From assembly GCF_024273195.1 (NCBI RefSeq), contig NZ_JAMZCU010000001.1, positions 310,001 through 374,000 on the forward strand: a stretch of DNA of 64,000 nt. Direction: 5' to 3'. Below, one piece after another: positions 55,787 to 64,000 of the stretch (its first letter is position 1; each line of letters opens with the position of its first letter). Below the pieces are notes generated by a model, which saw only the letters and a program-made list of their open reading frames with translations, did not search any database and was not told the DNA's origin. A program made the position numbers and the translations under genes. Origin of the DNA: Devosia ureilytica (GTDB taxonomy: Bacteria; Pseudomonadota; Alphaproteobacteria; Rhizobiales; Devosiaceae).

Positions 55787-56977
55787 TCAATCGACCCTCG
55801 GAAGTTCCACGCTTGCACTCGCCATAGCCACGATGCCTTCCTCCCGCCCGATGAACCCGAGCTTTTCATTGGTTGTTGCCTTGACCGCCACGCGGCTGGC
55901 CGAAATGCCGAGAGTCTCGGCAATGACAGCGCACATGGCAGGGGCGTGCGTGGCAATCCTGGGAGCTTCCGCAACGATTGTCACGTCGAGATTGACAATA
56001 CGCCCGCCACGGGCGGCCACAAGGGTGCCTGCGTGACGCAGGAAGATGGTGGAAGCTGCGCCCTTCCACTGATTGTCGCTGGGCGGAAAATGCACGCCGA
56101 TATCGCCTTCGCCGATGGCGCCCAGGATGGCGTCGGTGAGGGCATGAAGCGCCACATCGGCATCCGAGTGGCCATGCAATTTGGCGCTGTGCGGGATTTT
56201 GACGCCGCAGAGCCAGACAGCATCACCCGGAGCAAAGGGGTGGACATCATAGCCAGTGCCAATGCGGGTCTCGAACCCCGTGTCTGCCATGACGATGCGC
56301 TCCGCTCGGATGAAATCTTCGGGGTGGGTGATCTTGATGTTGTTGCGCTCGCCCTCGACCATGGCGACGCGAAGTCCGGCCCATTCGGCAATCTCGGCGT
56401 CATCGGTGAATTCGCGCCGAACGGTGCCGGCGCGCATATGGGCCGAGAAAATCTGGCCGAAGCGAAATCCCTGAGGGGTTTGCGCGGCAAAGAGCTGGCG
56501 CCGGTCTTCTGTGGTGGCAACCAGATCACCGTCGAGCGAGCGCTTGATAGTGTCGGTCACCGGCAAGGTGGGCAGGGCGCCATCGTGCTGGTCAAGGGCC
56601 GTGGTGACGCGCGTGATCAACTCGAGCGAGGCAAAGGGCCGCGCCGCATCGTGGATCAGGACCCGGTCAGGACGGAGGGGGCCCAGGGCCTTCAGGCCTT
56701 CCAGGACCGAGCTTTGGCGCGTGGCGCCGCCATGAACCGCGGGCATGAGCCGCGCGTCCGCCAGACCGAGAGCCGAATAGCGCTCGGCGTGATCGGCATG
56801 GATGACCGGAACCACATGAGTGATCGCCGGGAGGGACAGGAAGGCAGCAATGGTGCGGGATAGCACTGGCTGTCCGGCAACCAGGCGATATTGCTTGGGA
56901 TCAGTGGCGCCTCCAGCCCCGGCGCGCTCGCCTTTGCCGGCGGCGACAATGATGACAGCTATGGATTTTGAACGCAT
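55787..56977 (-). CDS. ispDF: bifunctional IspD/IspF (methylerythritol phosphate pathway)
   Basis: 396 residues. The IspD cytidylyltransferase half (1-230) has IVAAGKGERAGAGGATDPKQY and VLIHDAARPF, and the IspF half (from about 237) has RIGTGYDVHPF with the zinc Asp and His, then KLHGHSDADVALHALTDAILGA and DIGVHFPPSD. The fusion is the standard alphaproteobacterial form and makes two isoprenoid-pathway steps. ATG 56977 is the only good start. It is divergent from dusB. Confidence 0.96.
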   Translation of the reverse strand: MRSKSIAVIIVAAGKGERAGAGGATDPKQYRLVAGQPVLSRTIAAFLSLPAITHVVPVIHADHAERYSALGLADARLMPAVHGGATRQSSVLEGLKALGPLRPDRVLIHDAARPFASLELITRVTTALDQHDGALPTLPVTDTIKRSLDGDLVATTEDRRQLFAAQTPQGFRFGQIFSAHMRAGTVRREFTDDAEIAEWAGLRVAMVEGERNNIKITHPEDFIRAERIVMADTGFETRIGTGYDVHPFAPGDAVWLCGVKIPHSAKLHGHSDADVALHALTDAILGAIGEGDIGVHFPPSDNQWKGAASTIFLRHAGTLVAARGGRIVNLDVTIVAEAPRIATHAPAMCAVIAETLGISASRVAVKATTNEKLGFIGREEGIVAMASASVELPRVD

Positions 56978-57158
56978 GGCGATATAGGCACTTCGATCCG
57001 AAACTGTCGTCGTCGCTTACGGTCTAGCCGCCGCCCCGCCATGCGGCAAGAGCGGGGCTGATATCCGGCGCTGCGACAGTGCGAAGCGGTTGCGCGCCCA
57101 ATGAAAATGATTATTGTGCGGGCACCATTGCCAAATTGAACATTTCTGGGGCAACTCT

Positions 57159-58160
57159 TTGGAAGACAGTGCCTGTGCATTGAGCATCGGAGGGCATGCC
57201 ATTCGCAATCGTGCCTTTCTGGCGCCGATGGCGGGCATAACCGATCGACCGTTTCGCGATATTGCCGAACGCTTTGGCGCCGGCATGGTCGTATCCGAAA
57301 TGGTTGCCAGCTCCGCCCTGACCACCGGTCATGAAGGCATGGTGCGCAAGCTGACGCGCGCCGGACATCTGCCGCATATGGTGCAGCTCGCCGGTTGCGA
57401 GCCACAGTGGATGGCCGAGGGCGCGCGGATCGCCGAGGCGGCGGGCGCCGATATCATCGACATCAATTTCGGTTGCCCCGCCAAGCGGGTGACCAATGGC
57501 TATGCTGGCTCGGCGCTGATGCGGGTGCCGGACCAGGCACTAAGCATTGTCGAAGCCGTCGCGGGAGCCACCAACAAGCCCGTAACGGTCAAGATGCGGC
57601 TCGGTTGGGACGACGACAGCCTCAATGCGGCGCAGATTGCGCAATTGGCGGTCAGTGCCGGGGCGCAGATGATCACCGTTCATGGTCGCACCCGGCAGCA
57701 ATTCTACAAGGGTACGGCTCGCTGGTCACTGGTGCGCGGCGTGGTCGATGCCGTCGATGTACCGGTGGTGGTCAATGGCGACATTGTCGATCTCGCCAGT
57801 GCTCGACAAGCACTGAAAGAATCGGGGGCCGCAGCCGTCATGCTGGGGCGTGGCGCGCAGGGGCAGCCCTGGCGCGTTGGACAGATTGGTGCGGCATTGG
57901 CCGGCGAAGAGGTTGAGCCCGCGCCCTTGGGCGCAGAACTGATCGAACTGGTGCAGCTTCACTATGAAGAGATGCTGCTGGACTATGGCCGCGAAGTCGG
58001 TTCACGCGCGGCGCGCAAGCATCTGGACTGGTATGCCGAGGCCGCCGGGCTGGCACTCGACAAGCCGACGCGCAAGACGCTGCTCGACAATGACAACACA
58101 AAAGAGGTGCTGGCTTTGATCGGCACCCTGTTTTCCGGTGAGTGGAGGACTGCGGCGTGA
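57159..58160 (+). CDS. dusB: tRNA-dihydrouridine synthase DusB
   Basis: 333 residues. FLAPMAGITDRPFR at the N-terminus, VSEMVASSAL, FGCPAKRVTNGYAGSALM with the catalytic Cys, and VHGRTRQQFYKG. It reduces uridine in tRNA with FMN. The first conserved residues require a start near 57159; I chose TTG 57159 with GGGG seven bases before. The frame is open upstream to 57114 (another TTG). It overlaps ntrB by four bases (GTGA). dusB-ntrB is a conserved rhizobial pair. Confidence 0.93.
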   Translation: MEDSACALSIGGHAIRNRAFLAPMAGITDRPFRDIAERFGAGMVVSEMVASSALTTGHEGMVRKLTRAGHLPHMVQLAGCEPQWMAEGARIAEAAGADIIDINFGCPAKRVTNGYAGSALMRVPDQALSIVEAVAGATNKPVTVKMRLGWDDDSLNAAQIAQLAVSAGAQMITVHGRTRQQFYKGTARWSLVRGVVDAVDVPVVVNGDIVDLASARQALKESGAAAVMLGRGAQGQPWRVGQIGAALAGEEVEPAPLGAELIELVQLHYEEMLLDYGREVGSRAARKHLDWYAEAAGLALDKPTRKTLLDNDNTKEVLALIGTLFSGEWRTAA

Positions 58161-59293
58161 GCAGTGCAGTGCTGATGGACTTGGACTCGGTGCCAGCGCG
58201 GGCGGTTTTGCAGGCTTTGCCGCAACCCATTCTCGTGCTCGACGAGGCGCGGCGCATCCAGTTCGTCAATTACGCCGCCGAGGCGTTCTTTGGCGCGTCG
58301 TTGAGCGTGCTGACGCGGCAGTCACTGGACGATCTCATCGCCTTTGGGTCTCCCATCATTTCGCTGGTGGAAACCGTGGTGCAACGGCGGGCGCCGATGA
58401 CCGAGTACCGAGTGCGGGTCGGCTCATCGCGGTTCGGCGACGAACGCATTGCCGACGTCTTTGCCAGCCCGATTTCCGACACCGACGGGCGGGTGGCGAT
58501 GTTGATCCAGGAGCGCACCATGGCCGACAAGATCGACCGGCAGATGGTGTCGCGCGGGGCAGCACGCTCGGTGACAGGCCTGGCCTCGATGCTGGCCCAT
58601 GAAATCAAGAACCCGCTGTCCGGCATTCGCGGTGCCGCGCAATTGCTTGAGCAATCGGTTCCGTCCGAAGAAGTGCCGCTGGCGCGGCTGATCCGCGAGG
58701 AAACCGACCGGATCGTGGGGCTGATCGACCGGGTGGAAGTGTTTGGCGACGAGCGTCCACTGGAGCGCGAGCCGATCAATATTCACATTGTTCTCGACCG
58801 AGTGAAGCTGCTGGCGCGCAATGGCGTGGCACGGGGCATTACGTTCAGTGAGGAATATGATCCATCGCTGCCTCCGGTGTTTGGCAATCGCGACCAGCTT
58901 ATTCAAATTTTCCTAAATCTGATCAAGAACGCCTCGGAAGCGCTTGAAAGGACACAGAAACCCGAAATTAAGCTGACGACGGCATTCCGTCCGGGCATTC
59001 GCATCAGCGTCGCCGGCGTGGCCGAGCGTATCTCGCTGCCGCTCGAAATTGTCATCGAGGACAATGGACCGGGTGTGCCGGCCGATATTCTGCCGTTCCT
59101 GTTCGATCCGTTTGTGACCACCAAGACCAACGGCTCGGGCCTGGGACTGGCGTTGGTGGCAAAGATCGTGGGTGACCATGGCGGCGTGATCGACTGCGAC
59201 AGCCGACCCGGGCGCACCCGTTTCCGTATCCTGCTGCCTGTGGCCAGCGGTGTATTCCAAACTCCTGCCGACGAAGAGGGTTCGTCCATATGA
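58157..59293 (+). CDS. ntrB: nitrogen regulation sensor histidine kinase NtrB
   Basis: 378 residues: PAS domain (about 16-125), HisKA with [21 protein letters not shown] (phospho-His148), and the HATPase_c domain with [10 protein letters not shown] (N box), [10 protein letters not shown] (G1) and [14 protein letters not shown] (G2). Cytosolic: no membrane helix. It phosphorylates NtrC under nitrogen limitation. GTG 58157 is chosen with GGAGG eight bases upstream and overlaps dusB. ntrC starts within its last codons (ATGA). Confidence 0.95.
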   Translation: MSSAVLMDLDSVPARAVLQALPQPILVLDEARRIQFVNYAAEAFFGASLSVLTRQSLDDLIAFGSPIISLVETVVQRRAPMTEYRVRVGSSRFGDERIADVFASPISDTDGRVAMLIQERTMADKIDRQMVSRGAARSVTGLASMLAHEIKNPLSGIRGAAQLLEQSVPSEEVPLARLIREETDRIVGLIDRVEVFGDERPLEREPINIHIVLDRVKLLARNGVARGITFSEEYDPSLPPVFGNRDQLIQIFLNLIKNASEALERTQKPEIKLTTAFRPGIRISVAGVAERISLPLEIVIEDNGPGVPADILPFLFDPFVTTKTNGSGLGLALVAKIVGDHGGVIDCDSRPGRTRFRILLPVASGVFQTPADEEGSSI

Positions 59294-60738
59294 GCCATGT
59301 CGTTCTGCTTGCCGATGACGATGCCGCAATCCGCATGGTGCTTAACCAGGCCCTGACGCGGGCGGGATATGAGGTGCGGCCGACAGGCAATATCTCGACA
59401 ATGTGGAACTGGGTCAGCCGCGGGGAAGGAGACATCCTGATCACCGACGTCGCCATGCCCGATGGCAATGCCTTCGAGGTGATGCCCAAGATCAAGAAGC
59501 TTCGCCCCGAGCTGCCGATGATCGTGATGAGCGCCCAGAACACGTTCATGACGGCCATCCGAGCCTCGGAAGTGGGCGCCTATGAATATCTGCCCAAGCC
59601 GTTCGACATCACCGAAGTGCTCTCGGTGGTGGCGCGCGCTCTGGCTGACGCCAAGAAGCCGACCAATGCCGAACGCAAGGCGGAGGAGCCGGGCGAAACC
59701 ATGCCGCTGGTGGGCCGCTCCACCGCCATGCAGGACATCTATCGCGCACTGGCGCGGCTGATGCAGACCGACCTGACAGTGATGATCACCGGCGAAAGCG
59801 GCACCGGCAAGGAGCTTGTCGCCCGAGCGCTGCATGACTTCGGCAAGCGCCGCAATGGCCCGTTCGTGGCCATCAATATGGCCGCGATCCCGCGCGACCT
59901 GATCGAAGCGGAACTGTTCGGGCACGAGAAGGGGGCCTTTACCGGCGCCAATACGCGCTCGTCAGGCCGGTTCGAGCAGGCCGAAGGCGGTACGCTGTTC
60001 CTCGACGAAATCGGTGATATGCCGATGGACGCCCAGACGCGTCTGCTGCGCGTGCTGCAGGAAGGCGAATACACGATGGTGGGTGGCCGAAGCGCCATCA
60101 AGACCAATGTGCGTATCGTCGCCGCCACACACCGTGACCTCAGCCAGATGATCCGGCAGGGTCTGTTCCGCGAGGATCTTTACTACCGCCTCAATGTGGT
60201 GCCAATCCGCCTGCCGCCGCTGCGCGAGCGCATCGACGACATTACCGATCTGGTGCAGCACTTCCTGCGCCTGGCGCAGCGCGAGGGCGAGCCGTCGAAG
60301 ACGATATCGCCTGACGCCATCCGCCTTATGCAGAATTACAATTGGCCGGGCAATATCCGAGAACTGGAAAACCTGGTGCGTCGGCTGTCGGCGCTTTATG
60401 CCGACGAGCAAATCTCCGCGGAAATCGTTCAGAACGAACTCAACATTGTCGATCGGCCATCTGCGAACGCAGCCTCGGGGCCGATGGACATTTCCATGGC
60501 GGTGGAAACCCATGTGGGCCAGCTGCTGCGCGAATTTGAACCCAACCTGCCGCCAGCGGGGATGTATCAGCGGGTGATCGACAAGGTCGAGGCGCCGTTG
60601 ATTGCCATGGCGCTGAACGCCTGCGGTGGCAACCAGATCAAAGCCGCCGACCTCCTGGGGCTCAATCGCAATACGCTGCGCAAGAAAATCCGGACGCATA
60701 GCATTGAGATCGTCAAGCATAGCCGTCGGGGCGCGTAG
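59290..60738 (+). CDS. ntrC: nitrogen regulation response regulator NtrC (sigma-54 activator)
   Basis: 482 residues: receiver domain (Asp53 in [12 protein letters not shown]), AAA+ domain with [12 protein letters not shown] (Walker A), the sigma-54 contact loop GAFTGA in [13 protein letters not shown], and [13 protein letters not shown] (Walker B), and a C-terminal Fis-type helix-turn-helix [21 protein letters not shown]. It activates sigma-54 promoters of nitrogen assimilation genes. It overlaps ntrB by four bases. Confidence 0.97.
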   Translation: MSHVVLLADDDAAIRMVLNQALTRAGYEVRPTGNISTMWNWVSRGEGDILITDVAMPDGNAFEVMPKIKKLRPELPMIVMSAQNTFMTAIRASEVGAYEYLPKPFDITEVLSVVARALADAKKPTNAERKAEEPGETMPLVGRSTAMQDIYRALARLMQTDLTVMITGESGTGKELVARALHDFGKRRNGPFVAINMAAIPRDLIEAELFGHEKGAFTGANTRSSGRFEQAEGGTLFLDEIGDMPMDAQTRLLRVLQEGEYTMVGGRSAIKTNVRIVAATHRDLSQMIRQGLFREDLYYRLNVVPIRLPPLRERIDDITDLVQHFLRLAQREGEPSKTISPDAIRLMQNYNWPGNIRELENLVRRLSALYADEQISAEIVQNELNIVDRPSANAASGPMDISMAVETHVGQLLREFEPNLPPAGMYQRVIDKVEAPLIAMALNACGGNQIKAADLLGLNRNTLRKKIRTHSIEIVKHSRRGA

Positions 60739-60797
60739 GGGCGGGCTGCTTGGCTGATTTCACCCAATGTTCCTGAGGAACTGGGTCGGAGCCTTCA

Positions 60798-60853
60798 CGC
60801 CATTCGAGCATAGGCCTGATCGCCTCCATGGCGGAAATCGGTCCACCGGACCG
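60798..60853. repeat. composite palindromic repeat (REP-like), copy 2
   Basis: CGCCAT/ATGGCG arms at 60798-60803 and 60828-60833 enclose GCCATTCGAGCA-like sequence, and CGGTCC/GGACCG at 60839-60844 and 60848-60853 follow with ACC in the loop. The order, palindrome with CATTCGAGC then a second palindrome containing GTCCACC, is the same as at 7230-7284. Confidence 0.65.
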
Positions 60854-60875
60854 CTTTCTCCTCGCCCCCCCAGGT

Positions 60876-60901
60876 GCCATTCGAGCACAGCTCTCATGGC
60901 C
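60876..60901. repeat. 26-base palindrome identical to 7230-7255
   Basis: All 26 bases from GCCATTCGAG to CTCATGGCC match the copy beside the DUF983 gene, more than 53 kb away. This shows a dispersed element. Confidence 0.9.
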
Positions 60902-60960
60902 TCAGCCCCTAAAAACGCTCCACTGGAGCGTTTTTAGGGGCGTAGCCGGCCGGGGCTGAG
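60901..60960. terminator. nested inverted repeat, possible ntrBC terminator
   Basis: A perfect 17-base stem, 60906-60922 with 60924-60940, one central base, and an outer nine-base repeat CTCAGCCCC at 60901-60909 with GGGGCTGAG at 60952-60960. The inner stem contains a run of five A and five T. It lies 170 bases after the ntrC stop; no free T-tract follows, so a DNA-level repeat is also possible. Confidence 0.5.
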
Positions 60961-61108
60961 TGTCACATTTTGGCAACAATTGTCTTGAAGGGTCGGCTGA
61001 ATTGGGTCAGGCTTCGCATTCACGTTGGCATTGCACCTAGATGAGGGCGACCGGCAGTCCGAAATGGCGCCGGGTCAAGTCAACGAAGCGAAGGAAACTG
61101 GGCGGTAT

Positions 61109-63442
61109 ATGGCCGATTTGGTCTCAGCCAGCGATGTGCAACGGGACGATGCTGTGGCCGAATCCCGGTCCGGTGGTCGGGCTCTTTCGCGCATCCGGCA
61201 GAACCAGTCGCTGCGCGTCCTGGGTTTCCTGATCGTCTCGGCCTCAGTGCTGATGTCGTCGGTGTCGTTCCTGATCCTATCGGGCATTACGACGATAGAG
61301 CCTTCGCCCGCCATCTGGACGGTGATCTGGGTTGTCACCGGGCTGCTGGTTCTGCTGGTGATCGCGCTGGTGGTGACTGAGGCGGTGTTGCTGTTTCAGG
61401 CGCGCCTGCGCGGCGTGCCCGGCGCAGGCCTGCAGGTGCGTATGGTGGCGATGTTTGCCTTCGTGGCCGCCGTGCCCGCCGTGCTGGTTGCCATCGTTGC
61501 GACCATCTCGCTTAACCAGGGACTGGATCAGTGGTTCTCGGAACGCACCCGGGCCATGGTGGAGAGTTCGCGCCTTGTTGCGCGCTCCTACATGCTCGAG
61601 CATGCACAGGTGTTGCGCGACGATATTATCTGGGTGGCGTCCGAGCTAGAGCAGGCGCGCGCCACCTATGAGAATGAGCCGGAGCGCTTCGAGCGCATCC
61701 TGACGGCCCTGGCGGTAACGCGCTCGCTGCCCTTTACCTCTCTGATCGATCCGGCTGGCGAAACGCTAATGCGGGCCCAGATCAATGTCGCGGGGTCGTT
61801 CCCGAAGCTGCCGGCAGGGGTGACCGACGGGGTGGTGGAGGGCATACCGACTCCCATTGCGCCTGGCGCGACGCAGTTCGTCGGCTCGGTGATCAAGCTG
61901 CGCGGTTATGACGACACCTTCTTATTCGTGGCGCGGCCAGTCGATGCCGAAGTGCTCGAATATATGCGGCTAACCGACGAAAATATAACGGAATATCGTG
62001 AATATGCGTCGAGCCGCCTGGTGTTCCAGATCACCTTCACCATCATGTATGTCGGACTTGCAGTGGTGCTGTTGCTGGCAGCCCTATGGGTCGGCATTGC
62101 CCTCGCCAACCGCTTCGTTGACCCGATCCGAAACCTTATGATTGCCTCGCGCCGAGTGAGTGCCGGCGATCTCGATGTTCAAGTGCCGGTGCAGGAGGGA
62201 CGCGGGGACCTGCGCGATCTGTCGAACGGGTTCAACAGTATGACCCAACAGCTCAAGACGCAGAGACTTGACCTGCTGAAAGCCAATGAGGTCAACGAGA
62301 AGCGCCGGCAGTTTACGGAAGCGGTGGTGGAGGGTGTTTCGGCCGGGATTATCGGCCTTGATCCCTTTGGCGCGGTGACACTGGTGAATGCTCGGGCCTG
62401 CGAAATGCTGGGGCGGACTGAAATTGAACTCATGGGCGAGCAGCTCGACAAGATCATGCCCGAAGTCGGGGCGACGCTTGAAAAGGCAAAGTCAGCGCGG
62501 CGCGGCCAGGTGCGCGACCAGATCCAGCTCGGCAATGAAACCGACCGCCGCATCTATCAGGTGCAACTGACACGCGAGGGTTCGATTACTGAATCAAAGG
62601 GCTATGTGCTGACCTTCGATGACATTACCGACCTCGAATCAGCGCAGCGCACAAGCGCTTGGGCGGACGTGGCGCGGCGCATTGCCCATGAAATCAAGAA
62701 TCCGCTGACGCCAATCCAGCTATCGGCCGAGCGGCTACGTCGGCGCTATGGCGGCAAGCTCGAGGACGACCGCGAGGTCTTTGACAAGTGTATCAATACC
62801 ATTGTGCGGCAGGTCGGCGATATCGGGCGCATGGTCGATGAGTTTTCGGCGTTTGCCCGCATGCCGGAATCCGCGCCCGAGACCGGCGACCTGAGCGACA
62901 CGATCAGGCAGGCCGTTTTCCTTGAAAGCGTGCGGTTGCCCGAGGTCAATATCGTGACCCTGCTGCCCGAAGAGGCGATTGTGGCTTGGTTTGATGGGCG
63001 CTTGGTTTCGCAGTCCCTGACCAATCTGATCAAGAATGCGGTCGAGGCGTTTGAGGGACTTCCTCTTTCGGCGGAATGGCAGCCCACGATCACCGTGGAG
63101 GCCCATATCGAGGGCAATCACGCCCGGGTATCGGTGTCCGACAATGGGAAAGGCTGGCCCCCGGATAATCGGCAAAGACTGCTTGAGCCCTATATGACGA
63201 CGCGCGAAAAGGGCACGGGCTTGGGGCTGGCCATTGTCGCCCGCATTATCGAGCAACACGGGGGCATCGTCGAGTTGATCGATGCCGAACCCGATCCACA
63301 GGGCAGGGTGGGGGCGTGCGTGACCTTCACGCTTCCTTTGCATTCGCCTGCAATGAGCACCATCGAGACAGAAGCCGCCCCGGCGGATGAAGACCCTGTC
63401 CAAGAGGAGGAGCCGCAGTTGTCTGCGGTTGTTCAGAAATAA
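61109..63442 (+). CDS. ntrY: sensor histidine kinase NtrY
   Basis: 777 residues from ATG 61109. Transmembrane helices lie in VLGFLIVSASVLMSSVSF, a second pair near 80-110, and a last pair near 325-350 before HAMP. The PAS domain follows (about 400-500), then HisKA with [19 protein letters not shown] and the HATPase with NLIKNAVEAF and GLGLAIVARII. An extracytoplasmic region separates the helices. ATG 61109 gives a family-like length; ATG 61064 and TTG 61025 remain possible and no start has a strong ribosome-binding site. It controls NtrX. Confidence 0.9.
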   Translation: MADLVSASDVQRDDAVAESRSGGRALSRIRQNQSLRVLGFLIVSASVLMSSVSFLILSGITTIEPSPAIWTVIWVVTGLLVLLVIALVVTEAVLLFQARLRGVPGAGLQVRMVAMFAFVAAVPAVLVAIVATISLNQGLDQWFSERTRAMVESSRLVARSYMLEHAQVLRDDIIWVASELEQARATYENEPERFERILTALAVTRSLPFTSLIDPAGETLMRAQINVAGSFPKLPAGVTDGVVEGIPTPIAPGATQFVGSVIKLRGYDDTFLFVARPVDAEVLEYMRLTDENITEYREYASSRLVFQITFTIMYVGLAVVLLLAALWVGIALANRFVDPIRNLMIASRRVSAGDLDVQVPVQEGRGDLRDLSNGFNSMTQQLKTQRLDLLKANEVNEKRRQFTEAVVEGVSAGIIGLDPFGAVTLVNARACEMLGRTEIELMGEQLDKIMPEVGATLEKAKSARRGQVRDQIQLGNETDRRIYQVQLTREGSITESKGYVLTFDDITDLESAQRTSAWADVARRIAHEIKNPLTPIQLSAERLRRRYGGKLEDDREVFDKCINTIVRQVGDIGRMVDEFSAFARMPESAPETGDLSDTIRQAVFLESVRLPEVNIVTLLPEEAIVAWFDGRLVSQSLTNLIKNAVEAFEGLPLSAEWQPTITVEAHIEGNHARVSVSDNGKGWPPDNRQRLLEPYMTTREKGTGLGLAIVARIIEQHGGIVELIDAEPDPQGRVGACVTFTLPLHSPAMSTIETEAAPADEDPVQEEEPQLSAVVQK

Positions 63443-64000
63443 ATGGCTTTAGACATTTTGATTATTGATGACGAGGATGACATCCGCGACCTGATCGCGG
63501 GGATTCTCGAAGACGAAGGCTACGAGGCCCGACAGGCTCATGACGCCGATAGCGGGCTTAATGAAATAGCCCGGCGGCGACCGAGCCTGGTGTTTCTCGA
63601 CATCTGGATGCAGGGTTCGCGTCTTGACGGGCTGCAATTGCTCGATGTGTTCCAGAACCAACACCCGGACATGCCAGTGGTGATGATCTCGGGGCATGGC
63701 AATGTTGAGACGGCGGTGTCGGCCATCCGGCGTGGCGCCTATGACTATATCGAGAAGCCCTTCAAGATCGACCGGCTGTTGCATGTGACGCAGCGCGCTA
63801 TGGAAGCGACGCGCCTGCGCAACGAGGTTGCCGAACTCAAGGAACGTTCGCCCAGCAAGAGCGCCGAGATGGTCGGCACATCGCCAGCGCTTCAGCAAAT
63901 CCGCGCGGTTATCGAGAAGTCCGCGCCGACTAATTCGCGCATATTTGTGTCCGGGCCGTCGGGCGCCGGCAAGGGTTTGGTGGCACGGCAAATCCATCAG
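63443..64000 (+). CDS. ntrX: response regulator NtrX, 3' end beyond window
   Basis: 186 codons from ATG 63443, directly after the ntrY stop, then cut by the window edge. Receiver domain: Asp9, Asp10 and Asp11-12 acidic group, acceptor Asp53 in LVFLDIWMQGSRLDG, and Lys in YIEKPFKI. The AAA+ domain begins with the Walker A loop SGPSGAGKGLVARQIH. The rest of the AAA+ and DNA-binding domain is outside. It is the partner of NtrY. Confidence 0.95.
   Translation, partial: MALDILIIDDEDDIRDLIAGILEDEGYEARQAHDADSGLNEIARRRPSLVFLDIWMQGSRLDGLQLLDVFQNQHPDMPVVMISGHGNVETAVSAIRRGAYDYIEKPFKIDRLLHVTQRAMEATRLRNEVAELKERSPSKSAEMVGTSPALQQIRAVIEKSAPTNSRIFVSGPSGAGKGLVARQIHQ

Larger units (their letters stand above)
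60739..61108. other. ntrC-ntrY intergenic region with repeats
   Basis: 370 bases. No gene. It holds the composite repeat copy at 60798-60853, the exact 26-base palindrome at 60876-60901, and a nested hairpin at 60901-60960. The rest includes the ntrY leader; no sigma-54 promoter (GG-N10-GC) was convincing. Confidence 0.7.

Noticed and set aside
60961-61025. A sigma-54 promoter before ntrY
   Set aside because: TGGCAACAATTGTC has GG at one end but no GC at the right spacing of ten bases.
1-64000. Prophage, insertion sequence, CRISPR, rRNA or tRNA
   Set aside because: No transposase, integrase or phage gene, no regular short repeats with spacers, and no cloverleaf or rRNA segment was seen in the gaps between genes.

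Overview
The window is a stretch of core chromosome from an alphaproteobacterium of the order Hyphomicrobiales (Rhizobiales). Devosiaceae fits best by gene content and high GC, but genus is an inference. Pointers to the order are adjacent divK and pleD, an HdaA-type DnaA homologue with a clamp-binding motif, a CtrA-type TTAA-N7-TTAA box, the split gatCA/gatB genes beside aspS, a pyruvate dehydrogenase E1-beta with its own lipoyl domain, the dusB-ntrB-ntrC-ntrY-ntrX run, and Pol IV with an N-terminal zinc ribbon. I see no rRNA, tRNA, insertion sequence, prophage or CRISPR array. The only clearly accessory locus is a decayed MntA/HepT pair.

Layout. 1-4.4 kb (minus strand): DUF1275 membrane protein (cut by the window edge), HIT protein, FemAB-like protein, RidA, DinB, DUF3572. 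4.5-6.4 kb (plus): divK and pleD, cell-cycle and c-di-GMP control. 6.4-6.9 kb: an intergenic region dense in hairpins. 6.9-10 kb (minus): rpmG, DUF983, rnr. 10.1-15.7 kb: plsY-dprA, a type I murB on the opposite strand, topA. 15.8-19.7 kb (minus): pyrB, a zinc-ligand-poor dihydroorotase homologue, a dipeptidase, ruvX. 19.7-27.4 kb: FAD monooxygenase, gatC-GNAT-gatA, yjhX, chorismate mutase, GNAT, gatB. 27.4-30.5 kb (minus): proline-rich protein, EamA transporter, purM-purN. 30.6-36.1 kb (plus): AI-2E-type transporter, hdaA, ppk, ppx. 36.1-37.9 kb (minus): broken hepT, mntA, rnd. 38.2-45.6 kb (plus): aspS, CSS/EAL protein, malic enzyme, Dabb protein, PRPP-synthetase-like protein. 45.7-55.1 kb (plus): ftsB, then the pyruvate dehydrogenase and lipoate block pdhA-(membrane protein)-pdhB-pdhC-(SGNH hydrolase)-lpd-(Gfo/Idh/MocA)-lipA-coq10. 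55.3-57 kb (minus): cinA, ispDF. 57.2-64 kb (plus): dusB, ntrBC, ntrY and the start of ntrX.

Genes working together. PdhA, PdhB, PdhC and Lpd are all subunits of one pyruvate dehydrogenase, and LipA completes its lipoyl cofactor. GatCAB plus AspRS is the expected route to Asn-tRNA and Gln-tRNA in this order. DivK, PleD and an EAL protein behind a CtrA-type box link cell cycle to c-di-GMP. Ppk and Ppx make and degrade polyphosphate. NtrBC and NtrYX are the two nitrogen-related two-component systems.

I found no clear-cut new biological system. The leads most worth a second look are the structured region at 6540-6830, a composite palindromic repeat shared by 7230-7284 and 60798-60960, the CtrA-type box before the EAL gene, the type I MurB, the probably non-catalytic dihydroorotase, and the internal deletion in hepT.
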